Positions 34,600 to 42,640 of a DNA stretch of 42,640 bases are shown one piece after another (positions within the stretch are counted from its first letter, which is position 1; each line of letters begins with the position of its first letter). Below the pieces are notes generated by a model. It made no database searches and had not been told where the DNA came from. It saw only the letters and a program-made list of their open reading frames with translations. Source of the stretch: Micromonospora echinofusca (GTDB lineage: Bacteria; Actinomycetota; Actinomycetes; Mycobacteriales; Micromonosporaceae); NCBI RefSeq assembly GCF_017614955.1, contig NZ_WVUH01000011.1, forward strand, positions 1 through 42,640. Reading direction: 5' to 3'. Position numbers and translations under genes: made by a program.

Positions 34600-37500
34600 T
34601 TGGGTACCGTCGTCATCAAGCGACCACCGCGCCGGCCGGCACCGGAGATCCCGGTCGGGGAGGTGCCGGTCGAGCCGCCACCGGAGATCCCCGCGGTGAC
34701 CGGGGGCCGGTGGCAGCAGGCGCTGATGCTGCTGCCGATGCTCGGCGGTTCGGTGGCGATGGCGATGATGTTCGGCCGGGGCGGCGGGGCCTACTCCTAC
34801 GTGGTCGGTGCCATGTTCGGGCTCTCCTCCCTGGCCATGCTGGTCACCTCCTGGGGCGGTGCCGCCGGTTCACCGAACCGGTCCGAGCTGATGGCCGCCC
34901 GACGCGAGTACCTGCGGCACCTGGCCACCCTGCGGCGGCGGGTACGCGCCACCGCCGACCGGCAACGGGTCGCCCTGCTCTACCGGCACCCCGACCCCGC
35001 CCGGCTCTGGTCGACGGTGGACAGCCACCGGGTCTGGGAACGCCGCCCCCGCGATCCGGACTTCGCGGTGGTCCGGGTCGGGCTCGGCCCGCAGACCCTG
35101 GCCACCCCGCTGATCCCGCCGGTCACCCGGCCACTGGAGGATCTGGAGCCGATGACCGCCGGGGCGCTCCGGCGGTTCCTGGACGCGTACGCCGTGGTGC
35201 CGGACCTGCCGGTGGCCCTGTCGCTGCGCAGCTTCGCCCGGGTCTTCGTCCGGTCCGTGCCGAACGCCGGGCCGGGCACGACACCCGACGGGCCGGGCAC
35301 GACACCCGCCCGGTCGGGCACCGCCGGGGACGACCAGGCGCAGGGACTGGCCCGGGCGGTGCTGACCCAGCTCGCCGTCTTCCACGCCCCGGACGAACTG
35401 CTGATCGCGGTCTGCGCCGGCCCGGAACGTCGGGCTGCCTGGGAGTGGGTCAAGTGGCTGCCCCACGCCCAGCACCCCAGCCGTACCGACGCGCTCGGCC
35501 CCGCCCGGTTGGTCACCAGCTCCGCCGTGGAGCTGGAGCGACTGCTCGACAACGTCCTCGCCAGCCGACCCCGGTTCGGTCCGACCGGCCCGGTCACCGA
35601 GGGCCCGCACCTGGTGGTGATCCTGGACGGTGGTGACCTGACCGGCTCGACCACGCTGGGCGGCGAGGGCGGCGTCGACGGGGTCACCGTGTTCGACCTG
35701 GACAGTCCACCGCCCCGGCTGCCGGACCGGGTTACCCTGCTGCTGGAGCTGCACGGCGACCGGCTGCTCAGTACGACCGTCGACGGCCGCGCGGAGGTGG
35801 GCACCCCGGACCGGCTCGACGTCGCCGAGGCCGAGGCGGTGGCCCGCCGGCTGGCGCCGCTGCGGCTCGCCGCCACCGGTCCGGGGTCGGACACGCCGGT
35901 CCGGATCGAGCCGGGGCTGCCGGAACTCCTCGGCTTCGGTGACCCGGAGAACTGGGGCACCGAGCAGGGCTGGGCGCCCCGACCGGACCGGGACCGGCTG
36001 CGGGTACCGGTCGGGGTGGGGGTCGACGGGGGCGCCATCGAGCTGGACCTGAAGGAGTCGGCGCAGGACGGCATGGGTCCGCACGGACTGCTCATCGGCG
36101 CGACCGGCTCCGGCAAGTCCGAGCTGCTGCGTACGCTGGTCCTCGGGCTCGCCGCGACGCACAGCTCGGCGGCGCTCAACTTCGTCCTGGTCGACTACAA
36201 GGGCGGGGCGACCTTCGCCACCCTGGACCGGCTGCCGCACACCGCCGCGATGATCACCAACCTGGCCCACGAGCTGCCCCTGGTCGACCGGATGGTCGAC
36301 GCGATCAACGGGGAACTGGTCCGCCGGCAGGAGCTGCTCCGCCGCTCGGGCAACTATGCCAGCCTGCGGGACTACGAACGGGCCCGGGCCGGTGGGGTGG
36401 CGCTCGCCCCGCTGCCGTCCCTGCTCGTCGTCTGCGACGAGTTCTCCGAACTGCTCGCCGCCAAACCGGACTTCATCGAGCTGTTCGTGCAGATCGGCCG
36501 GCTCGGCCGGTCCCTCGGGGTACACCTGCTGCTGGCCTCCCAACGGCTGGAGGAGGGTCGGCTGCGCGGACTGGACACCCACCTGTCGTACCGGATCGGT
36601 CTGCGTACCTTCTCCGCGCTGGAGTCCCGGACGGTGCTCGGCGTACCGGACGCGTACGAGCTGCCCCGCTCCCCCGGGCACGGGTACCTACGGTTCGGCA
36701 ACGAGCCCCTGGTCCGGTTCAAGGCGGCGTACGTCTCCGGGCCGGTCCGTCGACGCGACCGCTCCGGCCCGGACGGCCCGGCCCCGGGTACGCCCCGGCT
36801 GCTCACCTTCGCCACGCACTTCGTGCCGGTACCGGAGGTGCCGCAGCCGGTCGAGACGACCGTCCCGGACGAGCCGGCTGCCGCGTCGCTGCTCGACGTG
36901 CTGGTGGACCGGATCGCCGGGCAGGGCCCACCGGCGCACCGGGTGTGGCTGCCGCCGCTCGGCGATCCGCCCGCCCTGGACGACCTGCTCGGGCCGGTCG
37001 GCACCGATCCGGTACGCGGGTTCGGGGTCGGCAACCCCGAGTTGCACGGCGCGTTGCAGGTGCCGGTCGCCCTGGTCGACAAACCCTTCGAGCAGCGGCG
37101 GGACCTGCTCTGGCTGGCCCTGGACGGGGCGGCCGGACACGTGGCGGTGGTCGGCGGTCCGCAGAGCGGCAAGTCGGGCGTGCTGCGTACCCTGATCTGC
37201 GCGTTGGCGCTCACCCACACGCCGGCCGAGGTGCAGGTGTACTGCCTCGACTTCGGTGGCGGGTCGTTGACCGGGCTGCGCGACCTGCCGCACGTCGGCG
37301 GGGTGGCCGGCCGGGCCGACAGCACCGCGGTACGCCGTACCGTCGGGGAACTGACGTCCCTGCTCGCGGACCGGGAGCGCCGGTTCGCCGCAGCGGGCAT
37401 CGAGTCGATGGCCGAGTACCGGCGGCGTCGGGCCTCGGCACTGACCACCGGTCACCCCTCCGGCGACCCGTTCGGTGACGTGTTCCTGGTGGTGGACGGC

Positions 37501-38604
37501 TGGTCCACGGTGCGCGGCGAGTACGACGACCTGGAACCGGCGATCACCGACCTGGCCACCCGGGGCCTCTCCTACGGTGTGCACGTGGTGGCCTCCGCCA
37601 CCCGGTGGATGGACTTCCGGCCGGCGATCCGGGACCTGTTCGGCTCCCGGGTGGAGCTACGGCTCGGCGACCCGACCGACTCGGTGGTGTCCCGTCGGGC
37701 CGCGACGAACGTGCCGGACAAGACCCCCGGCCGGGGGATCACCGCAGCGAGCCTGCACTTCCTGACCGCGCTGCCCCGGCTGGCCGGTGGCGAGCCGGCG
37801 GATCTGGTCAAGGCGGTCGCCGGGGCCTGGTCGGGGCCGCCCGCGCCCCGGGTGCGGCTGCTGCCGCCGGTGCTCGGGTACGCCGACCTGGACCGCTCGG
37901 GGAGCAGCGGCCTGCACCTGCCGGTCGGCATCGCCGAGTCGGACCTGCGCCCGGTGGTCCTCGACTTCGCCTCCGAGCCGCACTTCGTGCTCTTCGGTGA
38001 CGCCGAGTGCGGCAAGTCGTCGTTCCTGCGCGCCCTGGCCACCACGATCAGCCAGCGGTTCGCCCCGGAGCAGGCCCGGATGATCCTGGTCGACTACCGG
38101 CGCAGCCTGCTCGGGGCGGTCCAGAGCGAACACCTGATCGGCTACGGTACGGCGGCCAGTGCGACCGCCGACCTGATCGAGAGCGCCGCCGGCTACCTGC
38201 AACGCCGGATCGCCGGCCCGGACGTCACACCCGGGCAGTTGCGGGACCGGTCCTGGTGGACCGGACCGGAGCTGTTCGTCCTGGTGGACGACTACGACCT
38301 GGTGGCGACCGGGCCGACGAACCCGCTGCGGGCCCTGGAGGAGTACCTGCCCCAGGCCCGGGACGTGGGGCTGCACCTGGTGCTGGCCCGCCGGGCCGGC
38401 GGGGCCGCCCGGGGACTCTTCGAACCGGTCATGCAGCGGTTGCACGAACTCTCCACGGCCGGGCTGGTGATGGCCGGCAAACCCGAGGAGGGGCCGCTGG
38501 TGGGGTCGGTCCGGCCGGGTCCGCTGCCGCCGGGACGGGGCCGGCTGGTCACCCGCGCGGAGGGGGTACGCCTCGTCCAACTGGCGTACCTTCCGCCGTC
38601 ATGA
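34600..38604 (+). CDS. eccC: Type VII secretion motor ATPase EccC, fused form
   Basis: A 1334-residue FtsK/SpoIIIE motor that recognises and drives WXG100-type substrates through the T7SS pore. It starts at a TTG (34600) with GGAGGA immediately upstream. Two membrane helices (about 39-57 and 64-86) are followed by three ATPase modules, each with an intact Walker A lysine: G500-ATGSGKS507, G852-GPQSGKS859 and G1133-DAECGKS1140. Walker B-like strands are LLVVCDEFSELLA, VFLVVDGWSTV and LFVLVDDYDLVA. All modules lie on one chain, unlike mycobacterial EccCa/EccCb pairs. A short 21-bp-pitch duplication at 35269-35308 encodes a GPGTTP repeat before the first ATPase module. Confidence 0.95.
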   Translation: MGTVVIKRPPRRPAPEIPVGEVPVEPPPEIPAVTGGRWQQALMLLPMLGGSVAMAMMFGRGGGAYSYVVGAMFGLSSLAMLVTSWGGAAGSPNRSELMAARREYLRHLATLRRRVRATADRQRVALLYRHPDPARLWSTVDSHRVWERRPRDPDFAVVRVGLGPQTLATPLIPPVTRPLEDLEPMTAGALRRFLDAYAVVPDLPVALSLRSFARVFVRSVPNAGPGTTPDGPGTTPARSGTAGDDQAQGLARAVLTQLAVFHAPDELLIAVCAGPERRAAWEWVKWLPHAQHPSRTDALGPARLVTSSAVELERLLDNVLASRPRFGPTGPVTEGPHLVVILDGGDLTGSTTLGGEGGVDGVTVFDLDSPPPRLPDRVTLLLELHGDRLLSTTVDGRAEVGTPDRLDVAEAEAVARRLAPLRLAATGPGSDTPVRIEPGLPELLGFGDPENWGTEQGWAPRPDRDRLRVPVGVGVDGGAIELDLKESAQDGMGPHGLLIGATGSGKSELLRTLVLGLAATHSSAALNFVLVDYKGGATFATLDRLPHTAAMITNLAHELPLVDRMVDAINGELVRRQELLRRSGNYASLRDYERARAGGVALAPLPSLLVVCDEFSELLAAKPDFIELFVQIGRLGRSLGVHLLLASQRLEEGRLRGLDTHLSYRIGLRTFSALESRTVLGVPDAYELPRSPGHGYLRFGNEPLVRFKAAYVSGPVRRRDRSGPDGPAPGTPRLLTFATHFVPVPEVPQPVETTVPDEPAAASLLDVLVDRIAGQGPPAHRVWLPPLGDPPALDDLLGPVGTDPVRGFGVGNPELHGALQVPVALVDKPFEQRRDLLWLALDGAAGHVAVVGGPQSGKSGVLRTLICALALTHTPAEVQVYCLDFGGGSLTGLRDLPHVGGVAGRADSTAVRRTVGELTSLLADRERRFAAAGIESMAEYRRRRASALTTGHPSGDPFGDVFLVVDGWSTVRGEYDDLEPAITDLATRGLSYGVHVVASATRWMDFRPAIRDLFGSRVELRLGDPTDSVVSRRAATNVPDKTPGRGITAASLHFLTALPRLAGGEPADLVKAVAGAWSGPPAPRVRLLPPVLGYADLDRSGSSGLHLPVGIAESDLRPVVLDFASEPHFVLFGDAECGKSSFLRALATTISQRFAPEQARMILVDYRRSLLGAVQSEHLIGYGTAASATADLIESAAGYLQRRIAGPDVTPGQLRDRSWWTGPELFVLVDDYDLVATGPTNPLRALEEYLPQARDVGLHLVLARRAGGAARGLFEPVMQRLHELSTAGLVMAGKPEEGPLVGSVRPGPLPPGRGRLVTRAEGVRLVQLAYLPPS

Positions 38605-38662
38605 GGCGTCACCAGGCCGGATCACGGCGTCACCGGGCCGGATCACGGCGTCACCAGGTCGG
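38605..38662. repeat. 21-bp tandem repeat between eccC and mycP
   Basis: Two full copies (38605-38625 and 38626-38646) and a partial third (38647-38662) of a unit beginning GGCGTCACC follow directly after the eccC stop codon, with one or two mismatches. Downstream, CTCCG-AAG-CGGAG (38702-38714) is a hyphenated inverted repeat. The 154-bp gap probably contains the mycP promoter, but none is clear. Confidence 0.7.
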
Positions 38663-38758
38663 ACCGGTGGGTAACGTCGCTGAACGAGTATTCAAGGAAC
38701 ACTCCGAAGCGGAGCGGAAAACGGGTAACCTCCGATCGTCATGTGTCCGCCCGGGTGA

Positions 38759-40114
38759 ATGGCTGAAGGTGTGACTGGGCTACGGCTGGGGCGTCGCGGC
38801 GTCGTCCGGCGGTTCGCTGCGACGACGGCGTTCGTCGTGGTCGTGACCGGCGGGGCGGCGGTGGCGACGACCACGGCCACACCGGACCCGTCGGGTACCG
38901 GCCCCGCCGGTCCGACCACCGTCGGCGCCACCGGTCACCGGGCCGCGCCGCCGGACGCCGGGCGACCCGTGGGCGCGCTGTCCGCCTCGCCGGGCCAGCC
39001 GGCCGGTCGTCCACTCGACCTCCCGGTCCGGCTCGACGCGATCCGGGACGAGCAGTGGCAGCTACGTGAACTCCGCGCCGAGACCGCCTGGCAGGTGTCC
39101 ACCGGGCGCGGCGTGACCGTCGCGGTGATCGATTCCGGAGTGGACGCCAGTCACCCGGATCTCGCCGGGCAGGTCCTCCCCGGCCTCGACCTGGTCGCCG
39201 GCACCGGCAACGGGCAGCACGACCCGGTCGGGCACGGCACCACGGTGGCGACCCTGATCGCCGGGCACCGCGACGACCCGACCGGCGCGGTGGGGCTGGC
39301 CCCCGACGCCCGGATCCTGCCGGTCCGGGTCCTCGACGCGGAGAACCGGTACGACGACGCGCTCATCGTCGCCAAGGGGGTGCGCTGGGCGGTCGACAAC
39401 GGGGCCCGGGTCATCAACCTCTCCCTCGGCGGGAACGGCGACAGCCCGGCCCTGGCGGCGGCCCTCGACTACGCGTTCGCCCGGGACGTGGTGGTGGTCG
39501 CCTGCACCGGCAACGTCGCCGCGTCGATGGGCACCGACGTCTGGTACCCGGCCCGGGAGCCGGGCGTGATCGCGGTCGCCGGCCTGGAACGGGAGAGCGA
39601 CGCGCTCTGGACGGGCTCGGTGACCGGCCCGGAGACCGTCCTCACCGCACCGGCGACCGGTCTGGTCAGTGCCCGACCCGGCGGTTTCTGGCGGGTACAG
39701 GGCACCAGCTTCGCGGCGCCCCTGGTGGCCGCCGCCGCCGCGCTGGTACGCGCCCGCTGGCCGCAGATGCCGGCCGGTGACGTGGTGAACCGGCTCCTGA
39801 GCACCGCCCGTGACCTCGGCCCGGCCGGTCGGGACAACCGTTTCGGCTACGGCCTGGTCGACCCGGTGGCCGCGCTGAACGGCGAGGTCTCCCAGGTCGG
39901 ACGCAATCCTCTCGACGACCAGAGTTCGCCCGGGGTGGCGGGGTTCGGCTCCGCGCCGAAGACGGCGGGCCAGGCACCGGCTGCGGACACCTCTGCGCGG
40001 CCGGAGGGGCTGCCGCACTCCGCCAGCCCGGCGCCCACGGGTACCGGCAACCGTCCGGCGACCCGGCCGGCGGTGGGCACCGGCAGGTCCCTTCCGGCCG
40101 ACATGCGTCCCTGA
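38759..40114 (+). CDS. mycP: Mycosin-type subtilisin protease of type VII secretion
   Basis: A 451-residue S8 serine protease. It has an N-terminal export helix (about 18-40), a Pro/Thr/Gly-rich stretch to about 88, then the subtilisin fold with Asp125 (VAVIDSGVDASHPDLAG), His159 (PVGHGTTVATLIAG), Asn252 (VACTGNVA, oxyanion) and Ser317 (QGTSFAAPLVAA). MycP proteins stabilise and process the ESX complex outside the membrane. Canonical mycosins end in a membrane helix; this one ends in a Pro/Ser/Thr-rich tail (about 380-451) with no hydrophobic helix, and no frame downstream would restore one. The ATG has no good RBS; GTG 38771 is an alternative. Confidence 0.92.
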   Translation: MAEGVTGLRLGRRGVVRRFAATTAFVVVVTGGAAVATTTATPDPSGTGPAGPTTVGATGHRAAPPDAGRPVGALSASPGQPAGRPLDLPVRLDAIRDEQWQLRELRAETAWQVSTGRGVTVAVIDSGVDASHPDLAGQVLPGLDLVAGTGNGQHDPVGHGTTVATLIAGHRDDPTGAVGLAPDARILPVRVLDAENRYDDALIVAKGVRWAVDNGARVINLSLGGNGDSPALAAALDYAFARDVVVVACTGNVAASMGTDVWYPAREPGVIAVAGLERESDALWTGSVTGPETVLTAPATGLVSARPGGFWRVQGTSFAAPLVAAAAALVRARWPQMPAGDVVNRLLSTARDLGPAGRDNRFGYGLVDPVAALNGEVSQVGRNPLDDQSSPGVAGFGSAPKTAGQAPAADTSARPEGLPHSASPAPTGTGNRPATRPAVGTGRSLPADMRP

Positions 40115-40121
40115 CTGCTGA

Positions 40122-40149
40122 CGCCCCGCCGGCCGCCCGTGGTGGGGCG
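40122..40149. terminator. Hairpin between convergent mycP and marP
   Basis: Bases 40122-40130 pair with 40141-40149 (nine pairs, one G-U) around a 10-nt loop, with competing GGCC pairings nearby. It lies between the ends of mycP (40114) and marP (40191). There is no U-tract. Confidence 0.5.
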
Positions 40150-40190
40150 GGCCGGCCGCGAGGTGCGGCAGCGGATGCAGTCGCCGCTCG

Positions 40191-41369
40191 TCAGGTGCAG
40201 TTGCCGGTACCGACGGCCCGGGTGCGTTCCACACCGGCCACCGCGACCGGTCGCGCCTCGGCGGCGGTCACCGCGAAGCCGGTGTTCGGGTCGTCGGCCG
40301 CCGCCGCGAAGATCACCCCCAGCACCAGCCCGTTCGGGGCGACCAGCGGGCCACCGCTGTTGCCGCTGCGCACCCAGGCCCGGATGGTGTAGACCTCGCG
40401 GGTCACGTCGCCCGCCTCGTAGATGTCCGGACCGGTGATCCGGTCCACGTCCCGGATCCGGGCCGACTGGGCGTTGTACGGCCCGTCGAGCGGGAAACCG
40501 AGGACGATGGCGTCCGCCCCGGTCGGCGCCGGCCCGGCCGCGAACCGCATCGACGGCCCCGGCAGGTCGGGTACGTACAGCACGGCCAGGTCGCGGTCCG
40601 GGTCGTAGACCACCACCCGACCGTCGTACCGCTCACCGTCCAGCTCCACCGACACGCTCCGGGTACCCGCCACCACGTGGGCGTTGGTCATCACCCGGTC
40701 GTCGGCGTACACGAACCCGGAGCCCTCGATCCGGCGGGAGCAGCTCGGCGCGGAGCCGAGCACCTTGACCACGGACTGCCGCCCGTTGGCGACCACCGGC
40801 GAGCCGGCGAGTGCCGGGTCGGGCGGCTCGACCTGCCGGGCCCGGGTGGGGGCGAGGTCACCGAACACGTCCGGGAAGCCGTTGGTGTCCACGGCGTCCC
40901 GGAGGGCCGTGGAGAGCTGCTGGGCCTGGTCGGGCAGGACCCGGTCGACGACGGTGAGCAGTGCGCTGTTCCGTACCGAACTCGCCAGCCAGGGCAGCGA
41001 GGACGAGCCGAGCGGTACGGCCACCAGCCAGGCGACGAGCAGCACGGCGAAGAGGGAGACGAAGGCACCCCCGATGTCGTCGGCCCGACGGCCGACCCGG
41101 CTGGTGATCGCGTGCCGCAGGTGGGAACCGACCCAACCGGCGAGTGCCTGGCCGAGCACGGCCAGTCCGAAGATGGCGACGAGCGCGACGACGACCCGCA
41201 TCACACCGCTGCTGAACTGCTCGGCGAGCAGCGGGCCGAGTTGCAGGCCGATCAGTGCGCCGAGAAAGAACCCGGTGAACGACAGCACCCCGATGACGAA
41301 GCCCTGCCGGTAGCCGCTGATCGCGAACACCAGCATGAGCAGGAGCAGAATGACATCCACCGCGGACAC
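40191..41369 (-). CDS. marP: MarP-type membrane serine protease (CvpA plus trypsin-like)
   Basis: A 392-residue protein starting at GTG 41369. Four N-terminal helices (about 3-120) form a CvpA-like membrane domain, then a chymotrypsin-like protease lies outside. The catalytic triad is His231 (TNAHVV), Asp260 (RDLAVL) and Ser338 (GNSGGPL), each a few residues from those of M. tuberculosis MarP (H235, D264, S343). Cys210 and Cys391 match the pair that forms its regulatory disulfide. MarP protects mycobacteria from acid and oxidative stress by processing wall hydrolases. The gene follows the NUDIX gene as in mycobacteria. Confidence 0.92.
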   Translation of the reverse strand: MSAVDVILLLLMLVFAISGYRQGFVIGVLSFTGFFLGALIGLQLGPLLAEQFSSGVMRVVVALVAIFGLAVLGQALAGWVGSHLRHAITSRVGRRADDIGGAFVSLFAVLLVAWLVAVPLGSSSLPWLASSVRNSALLTVVDRVLPDQAQQLSTALRDAVDTNGFPDVFGDLAPTRARQVEPPDPALAGSPVVANGRQSVVKVLGSAPSCSRRIEGSGFVYADDRVMTNAHVVAGTRSVSVELDGERYDGRVVVYDPDRDLAVLYVPDLPGPSMRFAAGPAPTGADAIVLGFPLDGPYNAQSARIRDVDRITGPDIYEAGDVTREVYTIRAWVRSGNSGGPLVAPNGLVLGVIFAAAADDPNTGFAVTAAEARPVAVAGVERTRAVGTGNCT

Positions 41370-41518
41370 CAGCCCAGCCTACGGGGAGCCGGCCCGCTCG
41401 GGGCCGCGCCGGTCGGCCTGGCGCCGCTCGTTGTCGGTCGCGTCGTCCGGGCGCGGCCCGTCACCGGTCCCGCCCGGCGCCCGGTCCCGGTCGACCGGCG
41501 TCCCCTGCCGGGTGACGG

Positions 41519-42220
41519 TCAGGGCAGCGGACCGGTCATCTCCTCGGCCGGACCGGTCCCGGCCGACGGGGCCGGCGCGGCGCCGGACGGCGGCAGGTCG
41601 ATCACCCGGTCGTTCGGCCAGGGGCGGGCCCAGCCACCCATCTCCAGCAGGGCGGCGAGCACCCCGGCGGTGAACCCCCAGACCAGCATCCCCCGGGCCG
41701 AGAAGGCGGGCCCGATCCAGCCACTGGGATGCCGTACCCGCATCCGGTTCTCCGGGTCGACCAGCTCGGCGATCGGCAGTCGGGCCACGTGGGCCACCTC
41801 GGCCGGTTCCCTGGGGTGGACCGGGTGTGGCCGGTGCCACCAGCCGAGGACCGGGGTGACCACGAACTCGCTCACCGGGATCCAGAGTTTCGGCAGCTCG
41901 GCGAGGACGGTGACGGTGGACGGGTCCAGGTCCACCTCCTCGTTGGCTTCCCGCAGCGCGGTGGCGGCGGCGTCCGCGTCGGTCGGGTCGGCCGCACCGC
42001 CGGGGAAGGCCGGCTGGCCGGCATGGTTGCGCAGGGTGGCGGCCCGCTGGAGTACGAGCACGTCCGGGCCGGTCCCGGCGTCCTCACCGAGCAGGACCAG
42101 CACGGCGCTCTCCCGGCCGCCGCTGGCCGGGGTGGTCAGCCGGGTGAAGTCCTCGGCGCGGGCCGAGCCGAGCCGGGTGAGCAGCGGTTGGAACCACTGC
42201 GGCGGTCGGCGGTCGGTCAT
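41519..42220 (-). CDS. NUDIX hydrolase, CoA-pyrophosphatase type
   Basis: A 233-residue protein from ATG 42220, overlapping the stop of the TlpA-like gene by 4 nt (ATGA). The NUDIX box is GGAADPTDADAAATALREANEEVDL, with an acidic Asp where the first Glu of the classic box usually stands. The preceding LQRAATLRNHAGQPAFPGG is the LLTxRxxxLRxHxGQxxFPGG signature of CoA pyrophosphatases, which cut CoA or acyl-CoA to 3',5'-ADP and phosphopantetheine. It lies in the tlpA-NUDIX-marP order also found in mycobacteria. Confidence 0.88.
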   Translation of the reverse strand: MTDRRPPQWFQPLLTRLGSARAEDFTRLTTPASGGRESAVLVLLGEDAGTGPDVLVLQRAATLRNHAGQPAFPGGAADPTDADAAATALREANEEVDLDPSTVTVLAELPKLWIPVSEFVVTPVLGWWHRPHPVHPREPAEVAHVARLPIAELVDPENRMRVRHPSGWIGPAFSARGMLVWGFTAGVLAALLEMGGWARPWPNDRVIDLPPSGAAPAPSAGTGPAEEMTGPLP

Positions 42221-42640
42221 CCGGACACCACCCCGAGGTGCTGCCGGACCAGGCCGGTGAGCGTGGCGTCGTCCAGGGCGCCGGAGCTGTCGAGGTGCCT
42301 GATCCGGCCCTGCCCGTCGACGAAGAGGGTCAGCGGGAGGGCGTTGCGGCCGAGCTGCCGGGACAGTTGCTCCTGCGGGTCGGCGAGGGTCGGAAAGGTC
42401 AGGCCGAGGTCCAGGCCGACCGACCGGGCCGCCTCGCGGCCGTCCCGGCTGTTGACCCCGACCACGTGCAGGGTCCCGGCGGTGCGCTCGGCCAGCCGTT
42501 GGAAGGCGGGCAGCTCGTCCCGGCAGGGTGCGCACCAGGAGGCCCACAGGTTGACGACCGCCGGACCGCGTAGCCCGGCCAGGGTGACGGTGCTGCCGTC
42601 GGTGAAGCAGGGCAGGTCCAGGGCCGGCAGGGTGGCGGGT
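42217..42640 (-). CDS. TlpA-like thioredoxin-fold protein, N-terminus missing
   Basis: The C-terminal 140 residues of a TlpA/ResA-type thiol protein; the window cuts off the N-terminus. The frame runs to the edge and begins PATLPALDLPCFTDGSTVTL. The active site is WASWCAPCRDELPAF (CxxC), and the cis-Pro strand follows in RNALPLTLFVDGQGRIRHLDSSG. Such proteins are usually exported and reduce disulfides outside the membrane, for example in cytochrome c maturation. The gene would be first in the transcription unit with the NUDIX and marP genes, where mycobacteria have the Rv3673c-Rv3671c order. Confidence 0.88.
   Translation of the reverse strand, partial: PATLPALDLPCFTDGSTVTLAGLRGPAVVNLWASWCAPCRDELPAFQRLAERTAGTLHVVGVNSRDGREAARSVGLDLGLTFPTLADPQEQLSRQLGRNALPLTLFVDGQGRIRHLDSSGALDDATLTGLVRQHLGVVSG

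Noticed and set aside
35269..35308. 21-bp duplication in eccC as a mobile element scar
   Set aside because: It is a simple in-frame repeat coding for GPGTTP without flanking target-site features.

Overview
The window is a very GC-rich (about 70-75%) chromosomal segment with strongly G/C-ending codons, many GTG starts and dense, overlapping genes. The gene set fits an actinomycete, most likely Micromonospora or another member of Micromonosporaceae: a SARP regulator, type VII secretion genes with a mycosin, a MarP-type protease, a tilS-hpt-ftsH-folE block and a DUF2342-type metalloprotease. The genus is inferred from gene order and style, not proven. No rRNA, tRNA, insertion sequence, integrase or CRISPR array was seen.

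Layout. 1-4.4 kb: a DUF3103-like protein, a SARP-type regulator, a secreted M23 peptidase on the opposite strand, and a YciI-like protein. The peptidase promoter carries two heptamer repeats placed as in SARP-controlled promoters. 4.6-7.0 kb: pyruvate kinase and acyl-CoA thioesterase II, overlapping by 4 nt. 7.0-10.3 kb (minus): a Ser/Thr kinase with a 16-copy hexapeptide repeat, followed by a membrane-anchored substrate-binding/VWA protein. 10.5-12.1 kb: a cysteine-free Rrf2 regulator and a TauE/SafE permease.

12.1-23.0 kb is the most unusual part. It encodes a VirB4-like ATPase, a VirB6-like polytopic protein, a small VirB8/TcpC-like protein, a two-domain cell-wall hydrolase (transglycosylase-like plus M23), two proteins of unknown function, an FtsK-like protein with degenerate P-loops, and a coiled-coil membrane protein. 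It resembles the membrane core of a Gram-positive type IV secretion system, but no relaxase, VirD4 coupling protein or integrase is visible.

23.1-32.4 kb (minus) is a housekeeping block read dacB, DUF2342 metalloprotease, tilS, ggt, hpt, ftsH, folE. The ggt gene sits inside the usual tilS-hpt pair, and folE appears to start at a CTG overlapping the ftsH stop codon. ppa diverges from dacB. 33.1-40.1 kb is a partial type VII secretion locus (eccD opposite eccC and mycP) without visible esx, eccB or eccE genes. 40.2-42.6 kb (minus) holds a TlpA-like thioredoxin (cut by the window edge), a CoA-pyrophosphatase-type NUDIX protein and marP, an order known from mycobacteria.
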